The position numbers and the translations under genes were made by a program. A stretch of 64,000 bases of DNA from Paenibacillus kobensis NBRC 15729. GTDB lineage: Bacteria > Bacillota > Bacilli > Paenibacillales > Paenibacillaceae. The notes beneath the pieces are model-generated. The model was given only the letters and a program-made list of their open reading frames with translations, ran no database searches and was not told where the DNA came from. Location: contig NZ_BILZ01000008.1 of the NCBI RefSeq assembly GCF_004000825.1, positions 1 through 64,000 on the forward strand, given 5' to 3'. Shown here in pieces: positions 26,688 through 33,827 of this stretch. How positions within the stretch are numbered: position 1 is the stretch's first letter; the number at the start of each line of letters is the position of its first letter.

Positions 26688-27902
26688 TTACGGGGATTGC
26701 AGCTGCTGCTGCACAATTTCGAACGTATCGCGAGCGATAAGCAGCTCTTCGTTCGTCGGTACAACAAGCACCTTCACGCGGGAGGCATCCGTCGAAATGA
26801 TCCGCACATCTTTGCGCCGTTCGTTGTTCCGCTCTTCGTCCAGCTCTATGCCGAGGAAGGTCAGACCCTCGCATACCGCCTTGCGGAGAATGGACGAATT
26901 CTCGCCGACGCCTGCTGTAAACACCAGTGTGTCGATTCCGTTCATCGCAGCTGCATAGGCGCCAATATATTTGCGAACCCGATAAGCATACATATCAAAA
27001 GCGAGCTGGGCATGCTTATCGCCCTCTTGCATCGCCTCGGTAATTTCCCGCATATCGCTGGACAAGCCGCTAATCGCCTGAAGCCCGCTGTGCTTGTTCA
27101 GCATCGAATTCACTTCGCTGACACTCAGATCTTCCTTGTTCATAACAAACGGCACAACCGCAGGATCAAGGTCACCGCTGCGCGTGCCCATCATGAGTCC
27201 TTCGAGAGGCGTCATGCCCATGCTCGTATCGAATGACTTGCCGTCCAAGATTGCCGTACAACTCGCTCCGTTGCCGATGTGGCACGAAACCATCTTAAGC
27301 GACTCCAACGGCTGCTGCAAATAAGCGGCTGCCTGCACGCTCACATAAGCATGCGAAGTGCCATGAAAGCCGTAACGGCGCACTTTGTGACGGCGGTACA
27401 GAACCATCGGAATGGCGTATAAGTACGACTCGCGAGGCATCGTCTGATGGAACGCCGTATCGAATACGACGACCTGCGGCACCTCCGGCAAGTTCGTATC
27501 GACAGCCGAAATCCCCATCATATGGGCGGGGTTATGCAGCGGAGCAAGATCGAACAGGTTACGGATTTCGAGCTTTACGTCCTGCGTAACCAATACCGAT
27601 TGCTTGAACGCTTCTCCGCCGTGAACGACGCGGTGTCCGACCGCATCAATCTCGCTGATCACGTCGATGACGCCGTTATGCGGATCAACAAGCATCTCGA
27701 GCACACGCCGGACAGCCGTCGTATGCTCTAATATTTCGCTGACGCTGCGCACCTCCGACTTGCCGGACGCTTCATGCGTCACGATCGACGAATCCATGCC
27801 GATGCGCTCCACACGTCCGCTGGCGAGCACCGACTCATTCGTCATGTCGTACAACTGATATTTAAGCGAGGAACTTCCCGCATTAATGACTAATACTTTC
27901 AT
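26688..27902 (-). CDS. ackA: Acetate kinase
   Basis: Interconverts acetyl phosphate and acetate with ADP/ATP. 404 residues, usual length. Seen: NAGSSSLKYQLYD at the start, VVFDTAFHQTMPRESYLYA, GFHGTSHAYVS, GNGASCTAI, and GVGENSSILRK. Its ATG overlaps the stop of the hydroxyacyl-CoA dehydrogenase gene by 4 nt, so the two are translationally coupled. No phosphotransacetylase gene is nearby. Confidence 0.97.
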   Translation of the reverse strand: MKVLVINAGSSSLKYQLYDMTNESVLASGRVERIGMDSSIVTHEASGKSEVRSVSEILEHTTAVRRVLEMLVDPHNGVIDVISEIDAVGHRVVHGGEAFKQSVLVTQDVKLEIRNLFDLAPLHNPAHMMGISAVDTNLPEVPQVVVFDTAFHQTMPRESYLYAIPMVLYRRHKVRRYGFHGTSHAYVSVQAAAYLQQPLESLKMVSCHIGNGASCTAILDGKSFDTSMGMTPLEGLMMGTRSGDLDPAVVPFVMNKEDLSVSEVNSMLNKHSGLQAISGLSSDMREITEAMQEGDKHAQLAFDMYAYRVRKYIGAYAAAMNGIDTLVFTAGVGENSSILRKAVCEGLTFLGIELDEERNNERRKDVRIISTDASRVKVLVVPTNEELLIARDTFEIVQQQLQSP

Positions 27903-28786
27903 ATCCGATCGCCGTCCTTATCGTATTGGAAGAAGCCAATGCCGGACTTGGCACCCAGATGGCCTGCCCGGACCATTTTTTTCAGCACGATGGAAGGCCG
28001 GTATTTGAGCTCCCCGTATTCGCGGAACATCCGTTCTAGCGCCGCCAATACCGAATCAAGGCCGAACCGGTCGGCCATTTCGAACGGACCATGCTGGAAC
28101 GAATATCCGATCCGCATCGCGCTGTCGATGTCGTCGGCGGAAGCAACCCCTTCCTCCAGCACGTGCAGCGCCTCATTAATAAACAAGCAAATAAGACGTG
28201 AGGTGACGAAACCTGGCGATTCGAACACCATGACGCCTTTCTTGTTCGTCACTTCTTCTATAAAATGTTTCGTGCGCTCGAACGTGTCGTCCGACGTCTG
28301 CAAGCCGCGTACAATTTCTACAAGATCGATTTTGGAAACCGGATATACGAAGTGCGTCCCGATTACCCTGCCCGGGTATTTCGTAACGCTTGCAAGCTCC
28401 GTCAAACTGAGCGTCGACGTATTGCTCGCCAGAATGACCTCTGCGTCGAATATTTGGTCCAACCGTTCGAAAATTTCTTTCTTGGCGTCCAAATCTTCCG
28501 TAATCGTCTCGATCACGATATCGCAATCTACAAGCTGCTCCAGCCGCTCCAACGGGTAAATACGGTTCAAGATCAGCTTCTTCTCCGCCTGCGTGAGAGC
28601 CCATTTCTCGATTTGCTTATCCAAGTTAAGCTCGATATGGCTAAGTCCCGCTTCCAGCTTCTCCGCCGATTGCTCTACTACATATACATCAAGCCCTTTG
28701 TAGGCTAACATTTCCGCAATGCCCTGCCCCATCGTTCCAATGCCGATTACGCCTGCTTTTCTTACCGTCACTTGGTTCTCCTCCAC
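27899..28786 (-). CDS. 3-hydroxyacyl-CoA (3-hydroxybutyryl-CoA) dehydrogenase
   Basis: 295 residues: a Rossmann domain (GVIGIGTMGQGIAEMLAYKG; dinucleotide acid in VYVVEQ) and a C-terminal helical dimerisation domain (FVTSRLICLFINEALHVLEEG). Catalytic His is in GTHFVYP, where most relatives have HFFNP, and Glu in LVEIV. It oxidises 3-hydroxyacyl-CoA with NAD, probably short-chain. Its 3' end overlaps ackA by 4 nt; no other beta-oxidation or butyrate genes are in the window, so the pathway is not clear. Confidence 0.88.
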   Translation of the reverse strand: MEENQVTVRKAGVIGIGTMGQGIAEMLAYKGLDVYVVEQSAEKLEAGLSHIELNLDKQIEKWALTQAEKKLILNRIYPLERLEQLVDCDIVIETITEDLDAKKEIFERLDQIFDAEVILASNTSTLSLTELASVTKYPGRVIGTHFVYPVSKIDLVEIVRGLQTSDDTFERTKHFIEEVTNKKGVMVFESPGFVTSRLICLFINEALHVLEEGVASADDIDSAMRIGYSFQHGPFEMADRFGLDSVLAALERMFREYGELKYRPSIVLKKMVRAGHLGAKSGIGFFQYDKDGDRI

Positions 28787-28846
28787 TCAATCCCTGCTGT
28801 ATTCCGTTTGCATATCAGCGTAATTATTATAACGTTAAATAAACAA

Positions 28847-28881
28847 AATAAGAAGCCAGACACGAGGTCTGACTTCTTATT
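28847..28881 (-). terminator. Terminator of the FtsH-like gene
   Basis: A long stem AATAAGAAG-CAGAC / GTCTG-CTTCTTATT with ACGA-type loop, then TTTTGTTT on the minus strand. It lies 10 nt past the protease stop. Confidence 0.9.
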
Positions 28882-28890
28882 GTCATATTA

Positions 28891-30411
28891 TTAGACTGCG
28901 CTGACAGCCGGCGCATCGGCTTCACGAAGCAAGTTACGGAACTTGCTTCCGTCGACCGTTTCCTCGCGGACGAGAATGTCGAGCGCATATTCAAATACAT
29001 GAAGCTGGGCATTCAGCTGTTGCTTCGTTTCCTCGAGCAGACTCTCCAGCATGCCAGAAGCGATTCCCGACAGCTTCTCTGCCGTTAGCATACCCGGATC
29101 AATAATTCCGAGCTCTGTCAGGCCGCTCTCCGCCATCGTCCGCACCATGCCAATGGCTTGTTCGAAGTCTCCGCGGGAACCCGTGCTGCGGCCGCCGTAG
29201 TAAATTTCTTCCGCCGCAGCGCCGCCGAGCGCAATCTTAATCTGGCCTTCCAAAAAAGCTTTCGTATACAAGTACCGTTCACGCTGAGGCTGATGGCGCA
29301 CATAACCAAGCGCTTGTCCGCGCGGCGACAGCGTCACGTTCGCAACGCTGCCTGGAGCGACGAGCTCCGCCATAATCGCATGGCCCAGCTCATGTCTTGC
29401 AACCCGGATCCGTTCTTCGTCCGTCGTCTCCCGGTCGGTCTTCTCGCCCATCATCACTTTATCGATTGCCGACGTTAAATGCGGCCGGCCGATGATATCG
29501 GACTGCTCGCGCATCGCATAAATCGCGGCTTCGTTCATAACGCTCTCCAACTGTGCGCCGGAGAAGCCGAATGTTTCCGCTGCAGCGCGGTCCAGCAGCT
29601 CCTGCGATTCGATCGGCTTATTCTTCGCATGAATTTGCAGAATATGCAGCCGGCCTTTCACGTCCGGAAGTTCAACGCCGATATGACGGTCGAACCGTCC
29701 CGGACGGAGAAGCGCCGGATCAAGCATTTCTTTCCGGTTCGTCGCTGCGATTAGCAGAATGCGCGGCGTCTCAGTCGTGTGTATACCGTCCATCTCCGTC
29801 AACAGCTGGTTGAGCGTCTGGTCGTACTCGCGCTGCTGGCCGCCGTCGCGTTTGCCGCCGATGACATCAATCTCGTCGATGAATATAACGGCAGCGGACT
29901 TGCCCGCCTTAACAGCCTTACGGCGTGCTTCATTAAACAAATCCCGGATCCGGCTTGCGCCGACGCCGACGTACATCTCAACGAACTCACTGCCCGATGC
30001 GGCAAGGAATATCGAATCGGTATAATGCGCCGCCGCCTTCGCAAGCAGCGTCTTGCCGGTACCTGGAGGTCCCGTCAACAGAATGCCTTTCATCGGGCGA
30101 ATGCCTAACCGGGCGATCTCTTCTTTTTTGACGAGAAAATCAAGCGCCTCAATAAGCTCCTTCTTCGCCCGCTCCTGACCGCCGATTTGCTCGAATGACA
30201 ACGGCTCGGCAATTTTCTGCTTTTTAGTCGTAACACCTTTAGAAGCGGCAAGCGGTCCTTGCCCTTTCATTTTAGCTGCATAGATCAGTCCGGCGACAAT
30301 ACCGGCAATGACGGCAAATGGCAGTAAATTTACACCTCTATACAGCAGAAAAACGATAAATGCGGCAGCGGCTCCAATTCCGATCTCAACCTTATAGTTT
30401 CGAAGCATCAT
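28891..30411 (-). CDS. Short FtsH-like membrane AAA+ zinc protease
   Basis: 506 residues, about 130 shorter than housekeeping FtsH. Two adjacent hydrophobic segments (about 8-25 and 29-47) form a hairpin with no extracytoplasmic domain. The AAA+ module has Walker A GPPGTGKT (114-121), Walker B VIFIDEID (175-182) and the second region of homology at 224-242. The M41 peptidase has HELGH (340-344) and third zinc ligand Asp415 (SRGDFEQA). All catalytic residues are intact. Its start overlaps the preceding membrane-protein gene by 20 nt, so the two probably work together. Substrates unknown. Confidence 0.88.
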   Translation of the reverse strand: MMLRNYKVEIGIGAAAAFIVFLLYRGVNLLPFAVIAGIVAGLIYAAKMKGQGPLAASKGVTTKKQKIAEPLSFEQIGGQERAKKELIEALDFLVKKEEIARLGIRPMKGILLTGPPGTGKTLLAKAAAHYTDSIFLAASGSEFVEMYVGVGASRIRDLFNEARRKAVKAGKSAAVIFIDEIDVIGGKRDGGQQREYDQTLNQLLTEMDGIHTTETPRILLIAATNRKEMLDPALLRPGRFDRHIGVELPDVKGRLHILQIHAKNKPIESQELLDRAAAETFGFSGAQLESVMNEAAIYAMREQSDIIGRPHLTSAIDKVMMGEKTDRETTDEERIRVARHELGHAIMAELVAPGSVANVTLSPRGQALGYVRHQPQRERYLYTKAFLEGQIKIALGGAAAEEIYYGGRSTGSRGDFEQAIGMVRTMAESGLTELGIIDPGMLTAEKLSGIASGMLESLLEETKQQLNAQLHVFEYALDILVREETVDGSKFRNLLREADAPAVSAV

Positions 30412-30937
30412 TCCACACCTCCAACATTGCCGGCGTACGCGGCAATATGATGTATTTAATTGCTTCCCCTTTCCGCAGGGTCACATATACATTCGTCTCA
30501 TCCATATCGGTCGCAGCTTTCAATCCGGGATGTCCGGCAGACAAACGGTCCAGCGCAGCCGGAATATTGGAGTAGGACTTCGTTTCCATCGCTTCCGCGA
30601 CGTCGAACAGGACCGTCGACCAGAGCTTATCCAGCTCCGCGCTTCCTGCTTGACCGCTGACGTCAAGTTGAAGCTTGCGTCCATTCAGAACGGACTGTCC
30701 ATCTTTCGCGAGCTGTTCATAGACAGTACGAAGATCGGCATTATCCGCAAGAGTGAGCGAGACATGAACGGTCCCGTTCTCCACGCTCGATTCCGAACCG
30801 ACGACTCCCGGCAACCCGTTGACCGCCTTCGCAAGCGGCTCCTTCACGGCCATATGATCATAAGCGAACCAGCCCCCGAAGAGCAGGCCGCCTGTAACGG
30901 CAACAGATAAGATGGCAGGTACAATACGCAATCGCAT
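30392..30937 (-). CDS. Single-pass membrane protein of unknown function
   Basis: 181 residues. A short Arg-containing N-terminus, one transmembrane segment (about 6-26, LSVAVTGGLLFGGWFAY) and a ~150-residue extracytoplasmic part with mixed alpha/beta character and no cysteines. No family recognised. The ATG at 30937 is about 10 nt from AGGAGG; an earlier in-frame start is possible. The 3' end overlaps the FtsH-like gene by 20 nt, which implies coupled translation and a functional link, perhaps as adaptor or regulator of the protease. Confidence 0.72.
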   Translation of the reverse strand: MRLRIVPAILSVAVTGGLLFGGWFAYDHMAVKEPLAKAVNGLPGVVGSESSVENGTVHVSLTLADNADLRTVYEQLAKDGQSVLNGRKLQLDVSGQAGSAELDKLWSTVLFDVAEAMETKSYSNIPAALDRLSAGHPGLKAATDMDETNVYVTLRKGEAIKYIILPRTPAMLEVWNDASKL

Positions 30938-31317
30938 CGTTCGCAAACCTCCTAATCGTATTCGCCTTCGGAGACGTAAAGAGCAGTTCATTCTTCATAA
31001 GCCCCCATGTAAAACCGCTGCGAGCGTCAATCATTCTTCCGATCGCTGTTGTAGCCGAATTGTCTGGAACTTATAAATTCCAATTAAGAAACAATTCGTC
31101 TACAAAGGCGACCACTTCGTTTCTCCAGAATGATTGCGCTCTGCGCTCTAACATGACGTAATTTTAGAAGAAAACTGCTCTCTACGCTGCATCCTCGGCT
31201 CATAAAATAATGTGCATTGCTCACTAATATATAAAAAAGAAATATCATTCCGCGTCTCGTTTGCTACATGATGAGTATATCACAGTTGATATACGATTCG
31301 GCTGTGTAATAAAAGGA
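30938..31317. other. Intergenic region upstream of the membrane protein/protease pair
   Basis: About 380 nt with no convincing gene. It holds a spaced inverted repeat, CGAATTGT (31056-31063) and ACAATTCG (31091-31098), with an inner GGAA/TTCC. It presumably contains the promoter of the protease pair; no clear -35/-10 was found. Confidence 0.5.
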
Positions 31318-31347
31318 AACGCCGCCGGATGCAGGCCCGGCGGCGTT
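31318..31347 (-). terminator. Terminator after ypmB
   Basis: A perfect 11-bp GC-rich stem (AACGCCGCCGG) with a 7- to 8-nt loop, then TTTCCTTTTATT on the minus strand. It closes the dinG-rex-mtaD-ypmB run. Confidence 0.92.
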
Positions 31348-31360
31348 AGATTGATGATGA

Positions 31361-31894
31361 TTACTCCGCCAGACGTTTGGCGGGGAGCTTGAACGTGTTG
31401 ATGAACGTTCCGTTCTCGAAGTTGTAGAAGTCGTACATATATTTGCGCTGGCCGCTCTCCATACGGGAGTAATACACTTCCCATATATGCTCGCCGCCGG
31501 CGATACCCGGACGAATATGCTCGATGCGAGCGTCCGGTTTATTCGATTTGATAGCGATCCGAATCTGATCTTTGCTGGCTGAATGGGAGCCATACACCGT
31601 ATCCGTGACACTTTCTCTTAGCCAGACAAATACGCGCTCGCCGTCTTCTCTCGTACCGTCGACGATCCAAGCGGTTTCGTCCCACACATATTTACTCACA
31701 TGATCGACGTCAGTCAGCGAAGCTGCCTCTGCCGCCTGCTTCTTAGCCTGATCCTCGGCAGTCCAAGTATCAGCGAAGATGGACTGGTACCAGATGTTAA
31801 TGCCAGCAATAACGGCAAGCAGCAGAACAAGCGACAATGCCGTCCATCGTCTAGGCGTCATGTAGGAAGTCCGTTTCTTTCGTGTTGCGCGCAT
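31361..31894 (-). CDS. ypmB: YpmB/TseB-like membrane-anchored cell-wall protein
   Basis: 177 residues: basic N-terminus, one transmembrane helix (about 17-40, LSLVLLLAVIAGINIWY), then an extracytoplasmic domain resembling DUF5590 (KYVWDETAWIVDG; RPGIAGGEHIWEVYYSR). B. subtilis YpmB (TseB) modulates the elongation-machinery PBP2A and lies in the same gene neighbourhood (dinG-ypmA-ypmB-aspB-asnS). Start codon is 12 nt after GAGAGG, a little far. It begins 3 nt after the mtaD stop. Confidence 0.82.
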   Translation of the reverse strand: MRATRKKRTSYMTPRRWTALSLVLLLAVIAGINIWYQSIFADTWTAEDQAKKQAAEAASLTDVDHVSKYVWDETAWIVDGTREDGERVFVWLRESVTDTVYGSHSASKDQIRIAIKSNKPDARIEHIRPGIAGGEHIWEVYYSRMESGQRKYMYDFYNFENGTFINTFKLPAKRLAE

Positions 31895-31897
31895 CGT

Positions 31898-33190
31898 CTA
31901 CAGCAGCCTCTCGAATGCCGCCTGCGCTTCACGGCAAATGCGCTCTTCGTCCAGCGTCAAGCATTCACCCTTCCGAACGACTTGCTTGCCGTCGATCCAT
32001 ACGTGCAGCACGTCGCTACCCGAACCGGAGTAAACGAGATGTGAGACGATGTCCGTAAGCGGATAATAATGCGGCTTGTTCAGATCAAGCGCAATAATAT
32101 CGGCTTTCTTGCCTGTTTCCAGACTGCCGTATGACGAGCCCTGCCAGATGGCGCGGGCGCCATACAACGTGCCGAGCTTAAGCGCTTCAAGTGCCGGCAC
32201 AGCCGTTGGATCACCGGATACGCCTTTATGAATAAGGCCCGCGAGACGAATCTCGTCGAATGTGCACAAGTTGTTGTTGCTGGCTGCGCCGTCCGTACCA
32301 AGCGATACCTTTACGCCTGCACGAAGCATATCCGGCACGCGTGCAACGCCGCTTGCGAGCTTCAGGTTGCTGGCAGCATTATGCGATACACTGACACCGC
32401 GCTCAGCGAGCAAGGCGATCTCATCATCCGTCAAATGAACGGCATGCGCGAGCAACGTCGGACGTTCGAACATGCCGAGTTTATCGAGATGCTCAACTGG
32501 ACGCGAACCATAATCGCGTACGTTTTGCTCCACCTCAGCCGCTGTTTCGGACATGTGTGTATGCAATGGCAGATTAAGTTCATGGGATGCTTGAACGAAT
32601 CGTTCGATCAAGGCAGGCGGACATGTATATGGAGCATGCGGCGACAGCATCGTCGTAATACGGCCGTTAGCTTTGCCATTCCAGTCGCGTGCGAAATTGA
32701 CTGCCTCTTCGAACTTCGCATTCACCTCTTCAGGCGAACCGAAGCCGATAACGCCTCGCGTCAAGCAGCCGCGAAGGCCGGATTGTTCGACGACGCTTGC
32801 AACGATGTCCATACGGTCGTACATATCGACGAAGGACGTCGTTCCCGTTTTCAACATTTCGAGCTGAGCAAGCGACGATCCCCATTTAGCCGATGCATCA
32901 TCGAATTTCGCCTCGAGCGGCCATATTTTATCCTGCAGCCACGTTTGCAGCACCATATCGTCCGCAAAGCCGCGCAGCAGCGTCATTGGCGTATGTCCAT
33001 GCGTATTCACAAGACCTGGCATAAACACGAGTCCTTTGCCGTCGACAATTTCAGTTCCCTCCGAAACCTGCGGTTCCTGTGGGCCTATGTAAGCAATGGT
33101 GTCGCCTTTCACATGCAGATAACCGCGAACGACTGGCTGCGCATCGTCCATCGTAACGAACAAGCCGTCTTTAATTAACCATTCACTCAT
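31898..33190 (-). CDS. mtaD: 5-methylthioadenosine/S-adenosylhomocysteine deaminase
   Basis: Amidohydrolase of 430 residues. Metal ligands appear in NTHGHTP, in the HTHMSE loop and at GTDGAASNN; an SPHAPYTC segment is also typical of MTA/SAH deaminases. The reaction deaminates MTA or SAH to the inosine analogue. The product links to the methionine-recycling genes found elsewhere in the window. A guanine-deaminase-like or related amidohydrolase specificity cannot be excluded. ATG 33190 follows GGAG by 4 nt and overlaps the rex 3' end by 8 nt. Confidence 0.87.
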   Translation of the reverse strand: MSEWLIKDGLFVTMDDAQPVVRGYLHVKGDTIAYIGPQEPQVSEGTEIVDGKGLVFMPGLVNTHGHTPMTLLRGFADDMVLQTWLQDKIWPLEAKFDDASAKWGSSLAQLEMLKTGTTSFVDMYDRMDIVASVVEQSGLRGCLTRGVIGFGSPEEVNAKFEEAVNFARDWNGKANGRITTMLSPHAPYTCPPALIERFVQASHELNLPLHTHMSETAAEVEQNVRDYGSRPVEHLDKLGMFERPTLLAHAVHLTDDEIALLAERGVSVSHNAASNLKLASGVARVPDMLRAGVKVSLGTDGAASNNNLCTFDEIRLAGLIHKGVSGDPTAVPALEALKLGTLYGARAIWQGSSYGSLETGKKADIIALDLNKPHYYPLTDIVSHLVYSGSGSDVLHVWIDGKQVVRKGECLTLDEERICREAQAAFERLL

Positions 33191-33827
33191 CGCGCTCCAA
33201 CCTTTCCTTTTCAATATAATAAGCCAAGCTCAACAATTCTGTCGTAAAATTCGCATGATGAATGCGTACGGACTCCGGCACTTTCAGAATCGCTGGAGCA
33301 AAGTTCAAAATACCGTCAACGCCTGCCGACACGAGTTCGTTCGCTACATTCTGCGCCTCTGAGGCCGGAACAGTAATGATGCCGATTCGGATTCGCTGTG
33401 CAATAATCGTCTCCCGCAATTCGCTCATCGGCAAAACCGTCAAACCGTTAATCGTCGAACCGATCTTCGCCGGGCTCGCGTCGAATACGGCAGTAATCTG
33501 AACATTATCTCTAAGATAAGTATTATAATTGCAAAGTGCATGTCCAAGATTGCCTGCCCCGATCAATGCGGCATAATGAGTCGTATCAAGGTTCAGAATT
33601 TGTCTGATTTTCTCAATCAAATAGTTGACGTCGTAACCGATACCTTTTCGCCCGAATTCTCCGAAATAAGCCAAATCTTTGCGGATTTGCGCCGGATTCA
33701 AGTCGAGCTTGCGGCCAAGCTCCTGCGAGGAGACGGTTTGCACCTCCCGCACGCTCAGCTCGCTCAGCACTTGCAAATAAACCGGAAGCCGTCTGACGAC
33801 CGCTTCCGATATTTTCAATTGCTTCAT
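33183..33827 (-). CDS. rex: Redox-sensing transcriptional repressor Rex
   Basis: 214 residues. An N-terminal winged helix (TVSSQELGRKLDLNPAQIRK, then DLAYFGEFGRKGIGYDV) and a Rossmann NADH-sensing domain (ALIGAGNLGHALCNY). Rex senses the NADH/NAD ratio and represses fermentation and respiration genes. It overlaps dinG by ATGA and mtaD by 8 nt, so it is translated in the middle of an operon of unrelated enzymes. ackA and qcr promoters in this window are possible targets by analogy only. Confidence 0.95.
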   Translation of the reverse strand: MKQLKISEAVVRRLPVYLQVLSELSVREVQTVSSQELGRKLDLNPAQIRKDLAYFGEFGRKGIGYDVNYLIEKIRQILNLDTTHYAALIGAGNLGHALCNYNTYLRDNVQITAVFDASPAKIGSTINGLTVLPMSELRETIIAQRIRIGIITVPASEAQNVANELVSAGVDGILNFAPAILKVPESVRIHHANFTTELLSLAYYIEKERLERDE

